Part shown: piece after piece, positions 1 to 8,123 of the stretch | Position numbering within the stretch: position 1 is the stretch's first letter | How the letters are laid out: each line of letters starts with the position of its first letter | Origin: Virgisporangium aliadipatigenens | GTDB taxonomy: Bacteria; Actinomycetota; Actinomycetes; Mycobacteriales; Micromonosporaceae | Assembly: GCF_016863615.1 (NCBI RefSeq) | Contig: NZ_BOPF01000004.1 | Span: forward strand, 1-64,000 | Direction: 5' to 3' | Length of the DNA stretch: 64,000 nucleotides | Position numbers and translations under genes: made by a program | The notes under the pieces: model-generated | Seen by the model: only the letters and a program-made list of their open reading frames with translations | What the model was told of the DNA's origin: nothing | The model's database searches: none

Positions 1-90
1 GGGCGGTACGGGCTGTGGCAGGGATCCCGGCTGGCGGCCGGGCGGATCTCCCGCTGTACGGGAGAAGTTCCGCGTGGCACCTCCGACCCG

Positions 91-107
91 GTGCCCTAGT
101 AGGGCAC
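91..107. promoter_or_regulatory. Perfect 7-bp inverted repeat ahead of the first ORF
   Basis: Arms GTGCCCT and AGGGCAC are separated by AGT, ending 10 bases before the ATG at 118. The position fits an operator over the promoter of the small gene, or a short terminator of a gene lying before the window. Bases 1-90 show no gene I can support. Confidence 0.35.
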
Positions 108-117
108 GATTTACGCC

Positions 118-321
118 ATGTCGACCCCCCACGCGGGACGCCCGCAGCCTCGTCCGCGCCGCAAGGCGGAGCCGGCCGAGGAGCCGGCGCGCAACCCGGT
201 CAAGCCGGGCCGGCTCCCGGTCAACGAGTTCCTGTACTTCCGCGCCGGCGCGGCCTCGCCGTTCGGTGACGATGTGACGTTCCCCCTGCCGACCACTTCA
301 CTGACCTATCGTCACTCCTAG
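118..321 (+). CDS. Small hypothetical protein, 67 aa
   Basis: I do not recognise this protein. It has a basic, proline-rich N-terminal third, then a more hydrophobic middle around NEFLYFRAG, and no signal peptide or membrane segment. Codons in the first two thirds have the G/C-rich third positions of real genes nearby; the last dozen are less biased. It ends 11 bases before the HAD phosphatase start, so the two could share a transcript. No clear Shine-Dalgarno precedes the ATG, and a dyad lies just upstream. It may be a lineage-restricted small protein, or a chance frame. Confidence 0.5.
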   Translation: MSTPHAGRPQPRPRRKAEPAEEPARNPVKPGRLPVNEFLYFRAGAASPFGDDVTFPLPTTSLTYRHS

Positions 322-332
322 ACTCGGGAGCC

Positions 333-944
333 GTGCTCGTCGGCTTCGATCTGGATATGACGCTGCTGGACACCCGTCCCGGGATCGCGGCCACGTACCG
401 TGCGCTGTCGGCCCGGACGGGTGTCCACGTCGACGCGGACCTGGCGGTGAGCCGGCTCGGCCCGCCGTTGCAGCAGGAGATGTCGGAGTGGTTCCCGGCC
501 GATGAGGTGCCGGAGGCCATCGCGTTGTATCGGAGTCTCTACCCCGAGCACGCGATCGCGCCGTCCGTTCCGCTGCCCGGCGCGGTCGAGGCCGTGGCGG
601 CGGTGCGTGCCGCCGGGCTCCGGGCCGTGGTGGTGACGGCCAAGCTGACGAGGTTCGCGCAGATGCATCTGCGTTACGTCGGGCTGGAGGTCGACGAGGT
701 GGTCGGCGACCTGTGGGCGGAGGGCAAGGCGGAGCCGCTGCGGGGCGGCCTCGCGTACGTCGGCGACCACGTGGCAGACGTACGGGCCGCCCGGACGGCG
801 GGGGTTCGGGCGATCGCGGTGGCCACCGGTCCGTGTTCCCCGGATGAGCTACGCGTCGCCGGAGCCGATGACGTACTGCCCGATCTGACCCGGTTTCCGC
901 TCCTCTTCGGCGCTATCTCGGTTGGAGCACGCGCCGACGGGTGA
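333..944 (+). CDS. HAD-superfamily hydrolase, phosphoglycolate-phosphatase-like
   Basis: This 203-aa protein begins directly with HAD motif I, FDLDMTLLDT, the aspartate nucleophile site. The alpha-helical cap typical of Gph/pyrophosphatase-type HADs follows, then motif II near residue 99 (VVTAK) and the late motif GDHVADVRAAR, whose Asp would bind Mg2+. It should hydrolyse a small phosphorylated metabolite in the cytoplasm; the substrate cannot be read from sequence. The start is GTG at 333, because the catalytic motif begins at residue 5 and leaves no room for a later start. Convergent neighbours begin after the cold-shock gene, which may be cotranscribed with it. Confidence 0.88.
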   Translation: MLVGFDLDMTLLDTRPGIAATYRALSARTGVHVDADLAVSRLGPPLQQEMSEWFPADEVPEAIALYRSLYPEHAIAPSVPLPGAVEAVAAVRAAGLRAVVVTAKLTRFAQMHLRYVGLEVDEVVGDLWAEGKAEPLRGGLAYVGDHVADVRAARTAGVRAIAVATGPCSPDELRVAGADDVLPDLTRFPLLFGAISVGARADG

Positions 945-992
945 CTAGCCTGGTTTTCGTTACGGGGACCGAGACGAGAAGCAGGGATCAAC

Positions 993-1391
993 GTGCCGAC
1001 GGGTCGAGTGAAGTGGTTCGATACGACGAAGGGCTTCGGCTTTCTGACCCGTGACGAGGGTGGCGACGTCTACGTGCACAAGGCCGCGCTGCCGGCCGGC
1101 GTGTCGGAGCTGAAGCCGGGGCAGCGGGTCGAGTTCGGCATCGTGGAGAGCCGCAAGGGCAACCAGGCGCTCCAGGTGAAGCTGGTCGACGCGCCGCCGT
1201 CGCTGGCCGAGCGGAGCGTCGAGCGCAACCGCCGCCCGGCCGAGGAGCTGCACGGGCTGATCGAGGACATGATCACTGTCCTGGAGTCCAAGGTCCAGCC
1301 GGACCTGCGGCGCGGCCGCTTCCCGGACAAGAAGACCGCTCGCACGGTCGCCGAGCTGGTCCACGCCGTCGCCCGGGAGCTGGAGATCTAG
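993..1391 (+). CDS. Cold-shock-domain protein with C-terminal extension
   Basis: Residues 1-66 are a CspA-type cold-shock domain. They carry RNP-1-like KGFGFLTRD and the second nucleic-acid-binding strand VYVHKAAL (usually VFVH). The protein should bind single-stranded RNA or DNA as a chaperone. It is 132 aa, about twice a minimal Csp, with a charged helical C-terminal half; such long forms are common in Actinobacteria. The start is GTG at 993. Its 3' end overlaps the convergent mqnD stop by 4 bases, so the genes end tail to tail with no room for a separate terminator. Confidence 0.92.
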   Translation: MPTGRVKWFDTTKGFGFLTRDEGGDVYVHKAALPAGVSELKPGQRVEFGIVESRKGNQALQVKLVDAPPSLAERSVERNRRPAEELHGLIEDMITVLESKVQPDLRRGRFPDKKTARTVAELVHAVARELEI

Positions 1392-2206
1392 CTCAGTGCA
1401 CCCGCGGGGAGGGCCGGGACCAGGCCCTCCTTCGCGGCGCGGCCGAGCAGCGCCTCCACCGCGCCGTAGCCCTCCGCGCCGAGGTCGAGCGTGAAGTCGT
1501 TCACGTACAGGGCGATGTGCTGGGCGACGACCGCCGGCTCCATCTCCTGGGCGTGGGCGAGGACGTAGTTCTGCGAGGCGGCCGGGTCGCGGAACGCGGC
1601 TTCCACCGAGGCGCGCACCCAGCCGGCCACGCGGTCCCGTTCACCGAACCCGCGCCGCATCAGGATCGCGCCGAGCGGGATCGGCAGGCCGGTGTCCCGT
1701 TCCCACCATTCGCCGAGGTCGACGAGGGCGCGCAGCCCGTGGCGTTCGAACGTGAAGCGCGCCTCGTGGATCACCAGGCCGGCGTCGTAGCGGCCGGCCG
1801 CCACGGCGGGCATGATCGCCGCGAACGGCACCACCTCCACCGACGCCGGTGTGCCCCCACCGGAGGCGGCCCACAGGCGCATGAGCAGGTACGCCGTCGT
1901 GCGGTCGCCGGGCACCGCCACGCGCAGCCCTTCCAGCGACGTGACCTCCGAAGCCGTCACCACCAGCGGCCCGCAGCCCCGGCCGAGCGCACCGCCGCAC
2001 GGCAGCAGCTGGTACCGGTCGAGCAGCCACGGCAGCGCCGCGTACGACACCTTCACCACGTCGAGATCGGCCGTCAACGCCAGGTTGTTGGTGACGTCGA
2101 CGTCGGCGTAGTGCGCCGTGACCTGCGGTGCGCCGGACACCAGCCCGTGCACGAGCGCGTGGTAGGCGAACGTGTCGTTGGGGCAGGGCGAGATGGTGAG
2201 GTTCAC
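1388..2206 (-). CDS. mqnD: 1,4-dihydroxy-6-naphthoate synthase (futalosine menaquinone pathway)
   Basis: MqnD cleaves cyclic dehypoxanthinylfutalosine to 1,4-dihydroxy-6-naphthoate, a late committed step in making menaquinone by the futalosine route. The 272-aa sequence starts with the family signature [13 protein letters not shown], has the two-lobed periplasmic-binding-like fold pattern, and carries the conserved VIHEARFT segment with its catalytic His. Length is normal. Its ATG overlaps the mqnB stop by 4 bases (ATGA), showing translational coupling in an MFS-mqnB-mqnD operon. Other pathway genes (mqnA, mqnC) are not in the window. Confidence 0.96.
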   Translation of the reverse strand: MNLTISPCPNDTFAYHALVHGLVSGAPQVTAHYADVDVTNNLALTADLDVVKVSYAALPWLLDRYQLLPCGGALGRGCGPLVVTASEVTSLEGLRVAVPGDRTTAYLLMRLWAASGGGTPASVEVVPFAAIMPAVAAGRYDAGLVIHEARFTFERHGLRALVDLGEWWERDTGLPIPLGAILMRRGFGERDRVAGWVRASVEAAFRDPAASQNYVLAHAQEMEPAVVAQHIALYVNDFTLDLGAEGYGAVEALLGRAAKEGLVPALPAGALS

Positions 2207-2814
2207 CCGTCCACGGTAGCCAGCAGCGGGCCCAGTGTGCCCAGGGCGTCCAGCGCCTCGCGGATCCTCCAGGCGCCGCGATCGCGCGGCCCTACGACGT
2301 TCGATATGGCTCTGATCTCGGAGAACGCGACTCCGGCGAGGGCGGCCGCGGACGCCGCGCCGAATCCCTCCATGCCCTCGGCGACGGCGTCGGGGTAGCG
2401 GGCGGCGAGCGCCTCGGCGGTCGCGGCGGTGCCGGTGACGGTCGAGACGGTGAGGATCGCGCCGGTCGCCGCGCCCGGGACGCCGACGGCCGTCGCGGGC
2501 AGGCTGGTCGCGCCGAAGCCGAGCGTGTCCAGCGGAATGAACCCCTCCGGTCCGTCGGCCCCCAGGTCCGCGGCCACGCTACGGGTCGCGATCACCAGCT
2601 TCCCTATGTGGGAACGGCCGGAGAAGCCACCGGCTATGCCGCAGCACACCACCCGGTCGACCCGCCGGGGCGCACGCGCCAGGTGCCAGGCCGTGCCGGC
2701 GGCCGCGGCGGCAGGCCCGACCCCGACGGCGACGACGTCCACCGCACACCCGTCCGGCAGTCCCTTGCGGACGGCGTCGCGTTCGGCGTCGACGGCGGTG
2801 ACGACCAGGATCAA
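2203..2814 (-). CDS. mqnB: Futalosine hydrolase
   Basis: A nucleoside-phosphorylase-fold enzyme of 203 aa that should remove hypoxanthine from futalosine to give dehypoxanthine futalosine for menaquinone synthesis. The sequence opens with ILVVTAVDAERDAV. It has the GIAGGF glycine loop near residue 61 and the EGMEGFGAASAA segment near residue 145, the place of the base- and ribose-binding residues in the MTA/SAH-nucleosidase family. A generic MTA/SAH nucleosidase is less likely because of its direct coupling to mqnD. It overlaps the upstream MFS gene by 4 bases. Confidence 0.95.
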   Translation of the reverse strand: MILVVTAVDAERDAVRKGLPDGCAVDVVAVGVGPAAAAAGTAWHLARAPRRVDRVVCCGIAGGFSGRSHIGKLVIATRSVAADLGADGPEGFIPLDTLGFGATSLPATAVGVPGAATGAILTVSTVTGTAATAEALAARYPDAVAEGMEGFGAASAAALAGVAFSEIRAISNVVGPRDRGAWRIREALDALGTLGPLLATVDG

Positions 2815-4580
2815 CGCTCTTCCTCCGGGAGGCTCGACGGACGGTACAGGTGGAACCCGGGCGACTCGTCGTCGTCCGGTTCGTCGAGTCTGCCGGGGTC
2901 GGCCGGGAGCCGCCGCGTCGGGGCCGGGCCGCGGGGGTCGGCGACCTCGGGGACGAGCCGCTCGGGCGCGCGGGCGGTGGGGACGGCCACCCGGGTGGGT
3001 TCCTCGGCCGGCTCCGCCTTCTCGTGCTCGATCACCTCGGCGGCCCGCTTAGGGCGGCGCAGCCAGCGACGGCGCGGCTTCTCGGGCGTCGTCCCGGCCG
3101 GCGTCTCCCGCGCCGGCGTGGTGATCTCGCCCTCGATCACGGTCGGCTCGTCGCCCGGCCCGGCGGGCAGTTCCAGGGTCGGCGGCGGCTCGTCCTTCGT
3201 CAGGTCGACGGTGGTCTCCGGCTCCACGCTCGCGCCGGTGAGGCGTTCCTTGCGCAGGCGCCCGGCCACCCACACGGCCCGCAGCGCCCCGAGGACCAGC
3301 ACGGCGGCGGCGACGAGCATCCCCCACCGCCCGCCGAACGGGATCAGCCCCAGCCCGCCCCCGGTCACCCAGGCGATCATCAGCAGCGTCTCGGCGTGCG
3401 CGAACGCCGTAGCCCGCGTCTCGTCGCCGGTGCGTTCCTGGATGACGGCGTCGACGGTCAGCTTCGCGAGCCCGCTGCCGGCGGCCGCGACGAGGCAGAC
3501 CAGCAGCACGGCCGGCAGCGTGTACCAGCGGGCGGCGACCACGGCGACGAGCGCCGCCGCCACGATCGCACCCGCCTGCAGCAGCAACGGCCGGCGGATG
3601 CGCACCGACGTGCCCACGGCCGTCCCGAGGAACGACCCCACGCCCAGCGCGCCGGCGAGCAGCCCGATCGCCGCGGTCTCCTTCACGTCGGCGCCGAGGA
3701 CGGTCCGGTCGAGATGCCCCTCTCGCACGCTGAACGCCACGTACAGCGCGAGGAACCCGTACAGCGCGCGCAGCGTCCCGCTGCCGATGAGCGTGGCGAC
3801 CACGAGCGGCGCGGAGAGCACCTTGGCTCCCTTGGGCCCGCGCAGCTGCATCGGGCGGGGCACGCGTTCCGGCGGGTCGGAGTCGGCCCGGGGCGGCAGG
3901 CGCAGCGCGGTCACCATGCCGTACAGGAAAACGAGGAGGGCGATCCGCAGCGGCCACGCCTGCCCGCCCCACGCGGCGGCGGCGACCCCGACCGGCGCGA
4001 TGACGGCCCCGGCGAGCGTGCCGAACACGGAGGCGCGCGCGTTCGCCTCGGAGAGCCCGAGCTTCGCCGGCAGGAGCCGGGGCACGGCCGCGCTGCGGGC
4101 CACCCCGTAGGCGCGGGAGAGCACCAGCACCCCGAACGCCGCCGGGTAGAGCGCGATCCCGTCGATGTTCTCGGAGATCATGTATGCGAGAAAGGCGCGC
4201 CCGAGGAACGTCGTCGCCAGCGCGTAGCGCCGTCCGTGCCGGAACCGGTCCAGCACCGGCCCGACGACCGGCGCCAGCACGGCGAACGGCAGCATCGTGA
4301 CCACCAGGTACAGCGCCACGTTGCCGCGCGCCTCCCCGGCCGGAACGCTGAAGAAGATGGTGCCCGCGAGCCCGATGGCGACGAGCGCGTCACCGGCGAT
4401 CGACGCGGCGTGCAGGTCCAGCAGCCGGATCATGCCGGGCTCGCCGGCACCGCCGCGGGTGCGCAGCCCGCGCACGCCCTTGCCCAGGTGCCGCCCGACG
4501 ACCGCCGACCCTTTTGCGAGGTTCAGGAGCGCGTACGCCAGGGCGCCCAGGACCTGCCCGACCACCTGGATGAACGCCAT
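2811..4580 (-). CDS. MFS transporter with long charged C-terminal tail
   Basis: About 589 aa. Residues 1-420 hold roughly a dozen hydrophobic segments in MFS arrangement, including the loop DRFRHGRRYAL after the second helix region. Residues about 430-589 form a cytoplasmic tail rich in Pro, Glu and Arg with no recognisable domain. I start at ATG 4580 (MAFIQVVG), which has GGAGAGG at good spacing; the longer frame adds residues with no RBS. Its stop overlaps the mqnB start (ATGA), so it leads the menaquinone operon. The substrate is unknown; a role linked to futalosine intermediates is only suggested by the coupling. Confidence 0.85.
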   Translation of the reverse strand: MAFIQVVGQVLGALAYALLNLAKGSAVVGRHLGKGVRGLRTRGGAGEPGMIRLLDLHAASIAGDALVAIGLAGTIFFSVPAGEARGNVALYLVVTMLPFAVLAPVVGPVLDRFRHGRRYALATTFLGRAFLAYMISENIDGIALYPAAFGVLVLSRAYGVARSAAVPRLLPAKLGLSEANARASVFGTLAGAVIAPVGVAAAAWGGQAWPLRIALLVFLYGMVTALRLPPRADSDPPERVPRPMQLRGPKGAKVLSAPLVVATLIGSGTLRALYGFLALYVAFSVREGHLDRTVLGADVKETAAIGLLAGALGVGSFLGTAVGTSVRIRRPLLLQAGAIVAAALVAVVAARWYTLPAVLLVCLVAAAGSGLAKLTVDAVIQERTGDETRATAFAHAETLLMIAWVTGGGLGLIPFGGRWGMLVAAAVLVLGALRAVWVAGRLRKERLTGASVEPETTVDLTKDEPPPTLELPAGPGDEPTVIEGEITTPARETPAGTTPEKPRRRWLRRPKRAAEVIEHEKAEPAEEPTRVAVPTARAPERLVPEVADPRGPAPTRRLPADPGRLDEPDDDESPGFHLYRPSSLPEEER

Positions 4581-4629
4581 ACCGGGATCCTCTCCGATGT
4601 TCGTCCCACGGTAGGGAAGAATGTGCCTC

Positions 4630-5469
4630 GTGACGAGCGGAACCCGCACAGCGACCCGCAGCAGTGGCCGGACCCCGAAGCTGGATCAGGTGTGTGCCGA
4701 CGCGGTTGACCTGGCCCGTGATGGTGTCGACGGCGTGCCGCCGGAGTTCGTCGGCGCGCATCTGGACGTGGTGCCCGAGGGCGAGCGCATCGTCACGCAT
4801 CAGTTCGAGTGCCTGCAGCCCGGCTACCGGGGCTGGCGCTGGGCGGTGACCGTCGCCCGGGTGTCGCGCAGCAAGCACGTCACGATCTGCGAGACGGCGC
4901 TGCTGCCGGGGCCGGACGCGCTGGCCGCGCCGCCGTGGGTGCCGTGGCAGGACCGGCTTCAGCCGGGTGACCTCGGCGTCGGCGACATCCTGCCCACCGC
5001 GCCCGACGACGAACGCCTCCAGCAGGGCTACCTGCAGTCCGACGACCCGGCGGTCGAGGAGGTCGCGTGGGAGCTGGGGCTCGGCCGCCCGCGCGTGCTC
5101 TCCCGCGAGGGGCGCATCGACGTCGCGCAGCGCTGGTACGACGGGGACAACGGGCCCAACGCGCCGATCTCGGTGGCGGCGCCCAACTCGGCCCGCTGCG
5201 GCGGGTGCGGCTTCTACCTGCCGCTGGCCGGCGCGATGCGGCAGCTCTTCGGCGCCTGCGGCAACGCCTACGCGCCGGATGACGGTCGGGTGGTGAGCGC
5301 GGACCACGGGTGCGGCGCGCACTCGGAGGTGCTGGTGGAGCCGGTCGCCGTGGTGACCGAGCTGCCGACGGTCTACGACGACAGCGAGGTCGACCAGGTG
5401 CAGGGCCACCCGCAGGGCTCGGTCACCGACGGTGGCACCGACGACGCGGAGCCGTACGGCCACGGCTGA
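4630..5469 (+). CDS. DUF3027-family protein with C-terminal zinc-ribbon-like cysteines
   Basis: A conserved actinobacterial protein of 279 aa, recognised as DUF3027 from the N-terminal KLDQVCADAVDLA block and the central YRGWRWAVTVAR segment. The last third has two CxxC/CxxxxxxxxxxxC-like sets (CGGCGFY, GACGNAY and a late Cys-His) that could bind a metal. No function is established. I chose GTG 4630 because AGGGAAG at 4613-4619 has normal spacing to it; ATG 4621 is almost on top of that element. Divergent from the MFS-mqn operon, with only about 50 bases between starts. Confidence 0.85.
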   Translation: MTSGTRTATRSSGRTPKLDQVCADAVDLARDGVDGVPPEFVGAHLDVVPEGERIVTHQFECLQPGYRGWRWAVTVARVSRSKHVTICETALLPGPDALAAPPWVPWQDRLQPGDLGVGDILPTAPDDERLQQGYLQSDDPAVEEVAWELGLGRPRVLSREGRIDVAQRWYDGDNGPNAPISVAAPNSARCGGCGFYLPLAGAMRQLFGACGNAYAPDDGRVVSADHGCGAHSEVLVEPVAVVTELPTVYDDSEVDQVQGHPQGSVTDGGTDDAEPYGHG

Positions 5470-5472
5470 GTG

Positions 5473-5748
5473 CTACTCGGCGGCGCGGCGGGCCGCCCGG
5501 CGGCGGTCGTAGCGCCGCATCGTCACGAGGCCGACCAGGCCCCACAGGTCCCCGGCGACGCATGTCCAGAACCACTCCGGGTGGCTGTCCCGCCACGGGA
5601 GTACCGCCAACCCCGCGACGGTGAACGCCACGAGCCCCGCGACGACGAACGGCGTCATCGGCGGGTCCAGCGGCTCGGGCGCGGGGCGCAGCCCGGTCTT
5701 GCCCTCGGACGGTGGGGCGGTTTTCGGCACGTCCACCAGGGTACGCAT
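5473..5748 (-). CDS. DUF2530-family small membrane protein
   Basis: About 91 aa with two predicted membrane helices (MTPFVVAGLVAFTVAGLAVL and WTCVAGDLWGLVGLVTM) and a basic C-terminus RRYDRRRAARRAAE, the layout of DUF2530 proteins next to MarR genes in many actinomycetes. Function unknown. It ends 3 bases from the convergent DUF3027 gene. ATG 5748 is a reasonable start; ATG/GTG codons up to 5775 and at 5736 are alternatives. Its promoter would lie in the same short gap as the MarR dyad at 5781-5808. Confidence 0.75.
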   Translation of the reverse strand: MRTLVDVPKTAPPSEGKTGLRPAPEPLDPPMTPFVVAGLVAFTVAGLAVLPWRDSHPEWFWTCVAGDLWGLVGLVTMRRYDRRRAARRAAE

Positions 5749-5780
5749 GCCCGCCGGCGCCGTGAGGCAGCACACAGGTC

Positions 5781-5808
5781 GTTAGCCTGGCTCATTAGAT
5801 AGGCTAAC
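5781..5808 (+). promoter_or_regulatory. Operator-like dyad and probable leaderless promoter of the MarR gene
   Basis: Perfect inverted repeat GTTAGCCT ... AGGCTAAC with a 12-base centre, ending 5 bases before the MarR start. The right arm contains TAGGCT at 5800-5805, a TAnnnT -10 element placed 7 bases before GTG 5813, as expected for a leaderless message. A MarR dimer binding here would block its own promoter, and perhaps that of the divergent DUF2530 gene. Confidence 0.65.
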
Positions 5809-5812
5809 GATC

Positions 5813-6262
5813 GTGATGGTTCGCCAGGTCACCAGACGAGGGCCGGCAGCCGGCCCGCTCGCGGCGTCATTGCGCGACGCCATCATGCGGCTCAACCGGC
5901 GGGTGCGCCGGTCGCAGCCGGTCGGCGACCTGACGGTCAGTCAGGTGTCGGCGCTCAACAGCCTGGAGATGCACGGCGCGTTGAGCCCGCGCGAGCTGGC
6001 CGAGATCGAGCGCGTTCAGCCGCCGTCGATGACCAAGATCGTCGGCAAGTTGGAGGAACGCGGCCTGGTGCAACGCACCCCGCATCCGACCGACGGCCGG
6101 CAGGTGATCCTGTCGTGCTCCGAGGCGGGCCGGGAGATGGTGCGCTCGCACCGCCGGGCCAAGGACGCCTGGCTGGCCGGTCGGCTCGCCGAGTTGACCG
6201 CGGAGGAGCGCGAGGTGCTGCGCCGCGCCGCGGAGTTGTTGGAGCGCATCGTACGGAGCTGA
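5813..6262 (+). CDS. MarR-family transcriptional regulator
   Basis: 149 aa with a winged helix-turn-helix: residues about 42-107 include SQVSALNSLEMHGALSPREL, the recognition region PPSMTKIVGKLEERGLVQR and the wing TDGRQVILS. MarR proteins bind DNA as dimers and release it on small-molecule ligands, usually controlling an adjacent efflux pump. The gene sits 15 bases ahead of an MFS transporter, and a perfect dyad precedes it, so self-repression plus control of the pump is likely. GTG 5813 and ATG 5816 are both possible starts; no Shine-Dalgarno is present, consistent with a leaderless transcript. Confidence 0.92.
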   Translation: MMVRQVTRRGPAAGPLAASLRDAIMRLNRRVRRSQPVGDLTVSQVSALNSLEMHGALSPRELAEIERVQPPSMTKIVGKLEERGLVQRTPHPTDGRQVILSCSEAGREMVRSHRRAKDAWLAGRLAELTAEEREVLRRAAELLERIVRS

Positions 6263-6277
6263 GGAGGCGCATACCGG

Positions 6278-7588
6278 GTGCAAAGGGTCTTTCGGTCGTT
6301 CAAGGTCCGCAATTTCCGGCTGTTCATCACCGGTCAGATCGTCAAACTCGTCGGCGTCTGGATGCTCTTCGTCACCCAGGACTGGCTCGTCCTGGAGCTG
6401 TCGGGAGACTCCGCCACCGCACTGGGCCTGGTCACGGCACTGCAGTTCGCCCCGGTACTGCTGCTCACGCTCTACGGCGGCAAGCTCGCCGACCGGTACG
6501 ACAAGCGCCACGTCATCATGCTGGCCAACGTCTTCTTCGCCGCCTGTTCGCTCTCCCTCGGGCTGCTGGTCGCCTTCGGCGCCGTGCGCCTGTGGCACGT
6601 GTTCCTCTTCGCGGCACTGATCGGCTGCGTGTCCGCCATCGAGAACCCGACCCGGCAGGCGTTCTGGTCGGAGCTGGTGGGCCCCGAGCTGATGCCTAAC
6701 GCCCTGTCGCTCGGCTCGGCGACGTTCAATCTGGCGCGCCTGGTCGGTCCCGCCGTGGCCGGCGTGCTGATCGCCTCGCTCGGTTCGGGCACGGTGGTGC
6801 TGATCACCGCCGCGATGGCGGTCGTCGCCGTGGTGCTCCAGCTGCGGCTGCGCGCCGACGAGCTGTACCGGGACTTCGACCGGGCGCCCGCCAAGGCCGA
6901 CACGAGCATCAAGGGCGGGCTGCGGTACGTCCAGCGCCGGCCCGACCTGATGCTGATCATGGCTCTCGTGCTCGTTATCGGGATGCTCGGCTTCAACTTC
7001 CAGCTCACGCTCGCCGTGCTCGCCAAGACGGTGTTCCGGACCGGGGCCGAGGCGTTCGGGGTGTTGACGTCGGCGCTGGCGTGCGGGGCGTTGGGCGGCG
7101 CGCTCGCCAGCACCGTGCGCCGCGGGCGGCCGACGGTGTACGTCGTGCTCGCCGCCGCGACGGCGTTCGCCACGCTGGAGACGCTGCTCGGGCTGGCGCC
7201 GACGTTCTGGCTCGCCATCACGCTGGCGCTGCCGACCGGATTCTTCATGATCTATTTCATGCAGGCCGCCAACCAGCGCATCCAGCTCGGCGTGGACCCG
7301 CTGTTCCGGGGGCGGGTGATGGCGCTGCACGTGCTCGTCTTCTTCGGTACCACGCCGCTCGGTGCGCCGCTGGTCGGCTGGGTCTCCGAGGAGTTCGGGC
7401 CGCGGGTGGGCATCTGGTCCGGCGGGCTCGGTTCGCTCGTCGCCGCGCTGGCCATCGCCCTGATCCAGGTGCGTCGCAGCAAGGCCCGCGTCCGGGTGCA
7501 CCTGCGGCCGTCGCCGCACGTTCACCTCGCCGAACCGGCCTCCGCGGAAGGTCCGGCGCTCGAACTTCGGGTCCCCACATTGCGATAG
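6278..7588 (+). CDS. MFS efflux transporter, MFS_3 (EntS-like) type
   Basis: 436 aa with about 12 hydrophobic helices. It starts with the RNFRLFITGQ segment seen in MFS_3 exporters, then the loop GGKLADRYDKRHV after the second helix and IENPTRQAF in the fourth-fifth region. The family exports siderophores or drugs. GTG 6278 follows GAGGAGG. Cotranscription with the MarR gene (15-base gap) suggests an inducible drug or metabolite exporter; its substrate is not readable. Confidence 0.9.
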   Translation: MQRVFRSFKVRNFRLFITGQIVKLVGVWMLFVTQDWLVLELSGDSATALGLVTALQFAPVLLLTLYGGKLADRYDKRHVIMLANVFFAACSLSLGLLVAFGAVRLWHVFLFAALIGCVSAIENPTRQAFWSELVGPELMPNALSLGSATFNLARLVGPAVAGVLIASLGSGTVVLITAAMAVVAVVLQLRLRADELYRDFDRAPAKADTSIKGGLRYVQRRPDLMLIMALVLVIGMLGFNFQLTLAVLAKTVFRTGAEAFGVLTSALACGALGGALASTVRRGRPTVYVVLAAATAFATLETLLGLAPTFWLAITLALPTGFFMIYFMQAANQRIQLGVDPLFRGRVMALHVLVFFGTTPLGAPLVGWVSEEFGPRVGIWSGGLGSLVAALAIALIQVRRSKARVRVHLRPSPHVHLAEPASAEGPALELRVPTLR

Positions 7589-7615
7589 AGGTCACACTCT
7601 GAATAGCCTCTGTGT

Positions 7616-8110
7616 GTGGCCGTCCTCCGCCCGCTACTGATCATGACGGCTGTGACGATCGTGGTCACGCTGCCGTCGCTGATCATGCTGGTCATGTCGT
7701 GGGACGGGGTGCACGAGCGGGTTTCCCGGTTCTGCCGGCGCCAGGTCCAGCGGCACCGGCCGTACCGGGGACTGACCATCCGCCAGCGGCGGCGTCTGGC
7801 CCGGCTCGATCGCACGCTGTCCGACCGGCGCGTATCCGCGTGGCCCGTCTGCCAGGGGCCGCCCATCGAGACCATCGCGATCGACCTGCGCCGGCTGCGC
7901 CGCCAGCGCGACGGCGTCGCCCAGCGTTCGCCGGTGTGGTTCACCGCCGTCGAGAAGGCCTACGACGAGCGGCTCGGCATGGCCTGCGAGCGGCTCGACA
8001 TCGAGGCCCACATCGAGGAGCTGACCGGCATCGACCGCGAGATCGAGCGGGTGCGCGTCGAGGGCGAGCTGGAAGCGGCCGGCCTGCGCCTGGGCCCGGT
8101 GGCTCGTTGA
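7616..8110 (+). CDS. Hypothetical membrane-anchored protein, 164 aa
   Basis: One N-terminal hydrophobic segment (residues about 5-27) is followed by a very basic stretch (about 40-75, rich in Arg) and a helical, charged C-terminal half. No domain that I recognise. It is probably inserted N-out or N-in with a soluble cytoplasmic tail that could bind RNA or another acidic partner, but that is inference. Codon bias is normal for the region. It sits 27 bases after the MFS gene and 13 before thpR, so a run of same-strand genes may be cotranscribed. Confidence 0.72.
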   Translation: MAVLRPLLIMTAVTIVVTLPSLIMLVMSWDGVHERVSRFCRRQVQRHRPYRGLTIRQRRRLARLDRTLSDRRVSAWPVCQGPPIETIAIDLRRLRRQRDGVAQRSPVWFTAVEKAYDERLGMACERLDIEAHIEELTGIDREIERVRVEGELEAAGLRLGPVAR

Positions 8111-8123
8111 GGCGCGCACCTTC

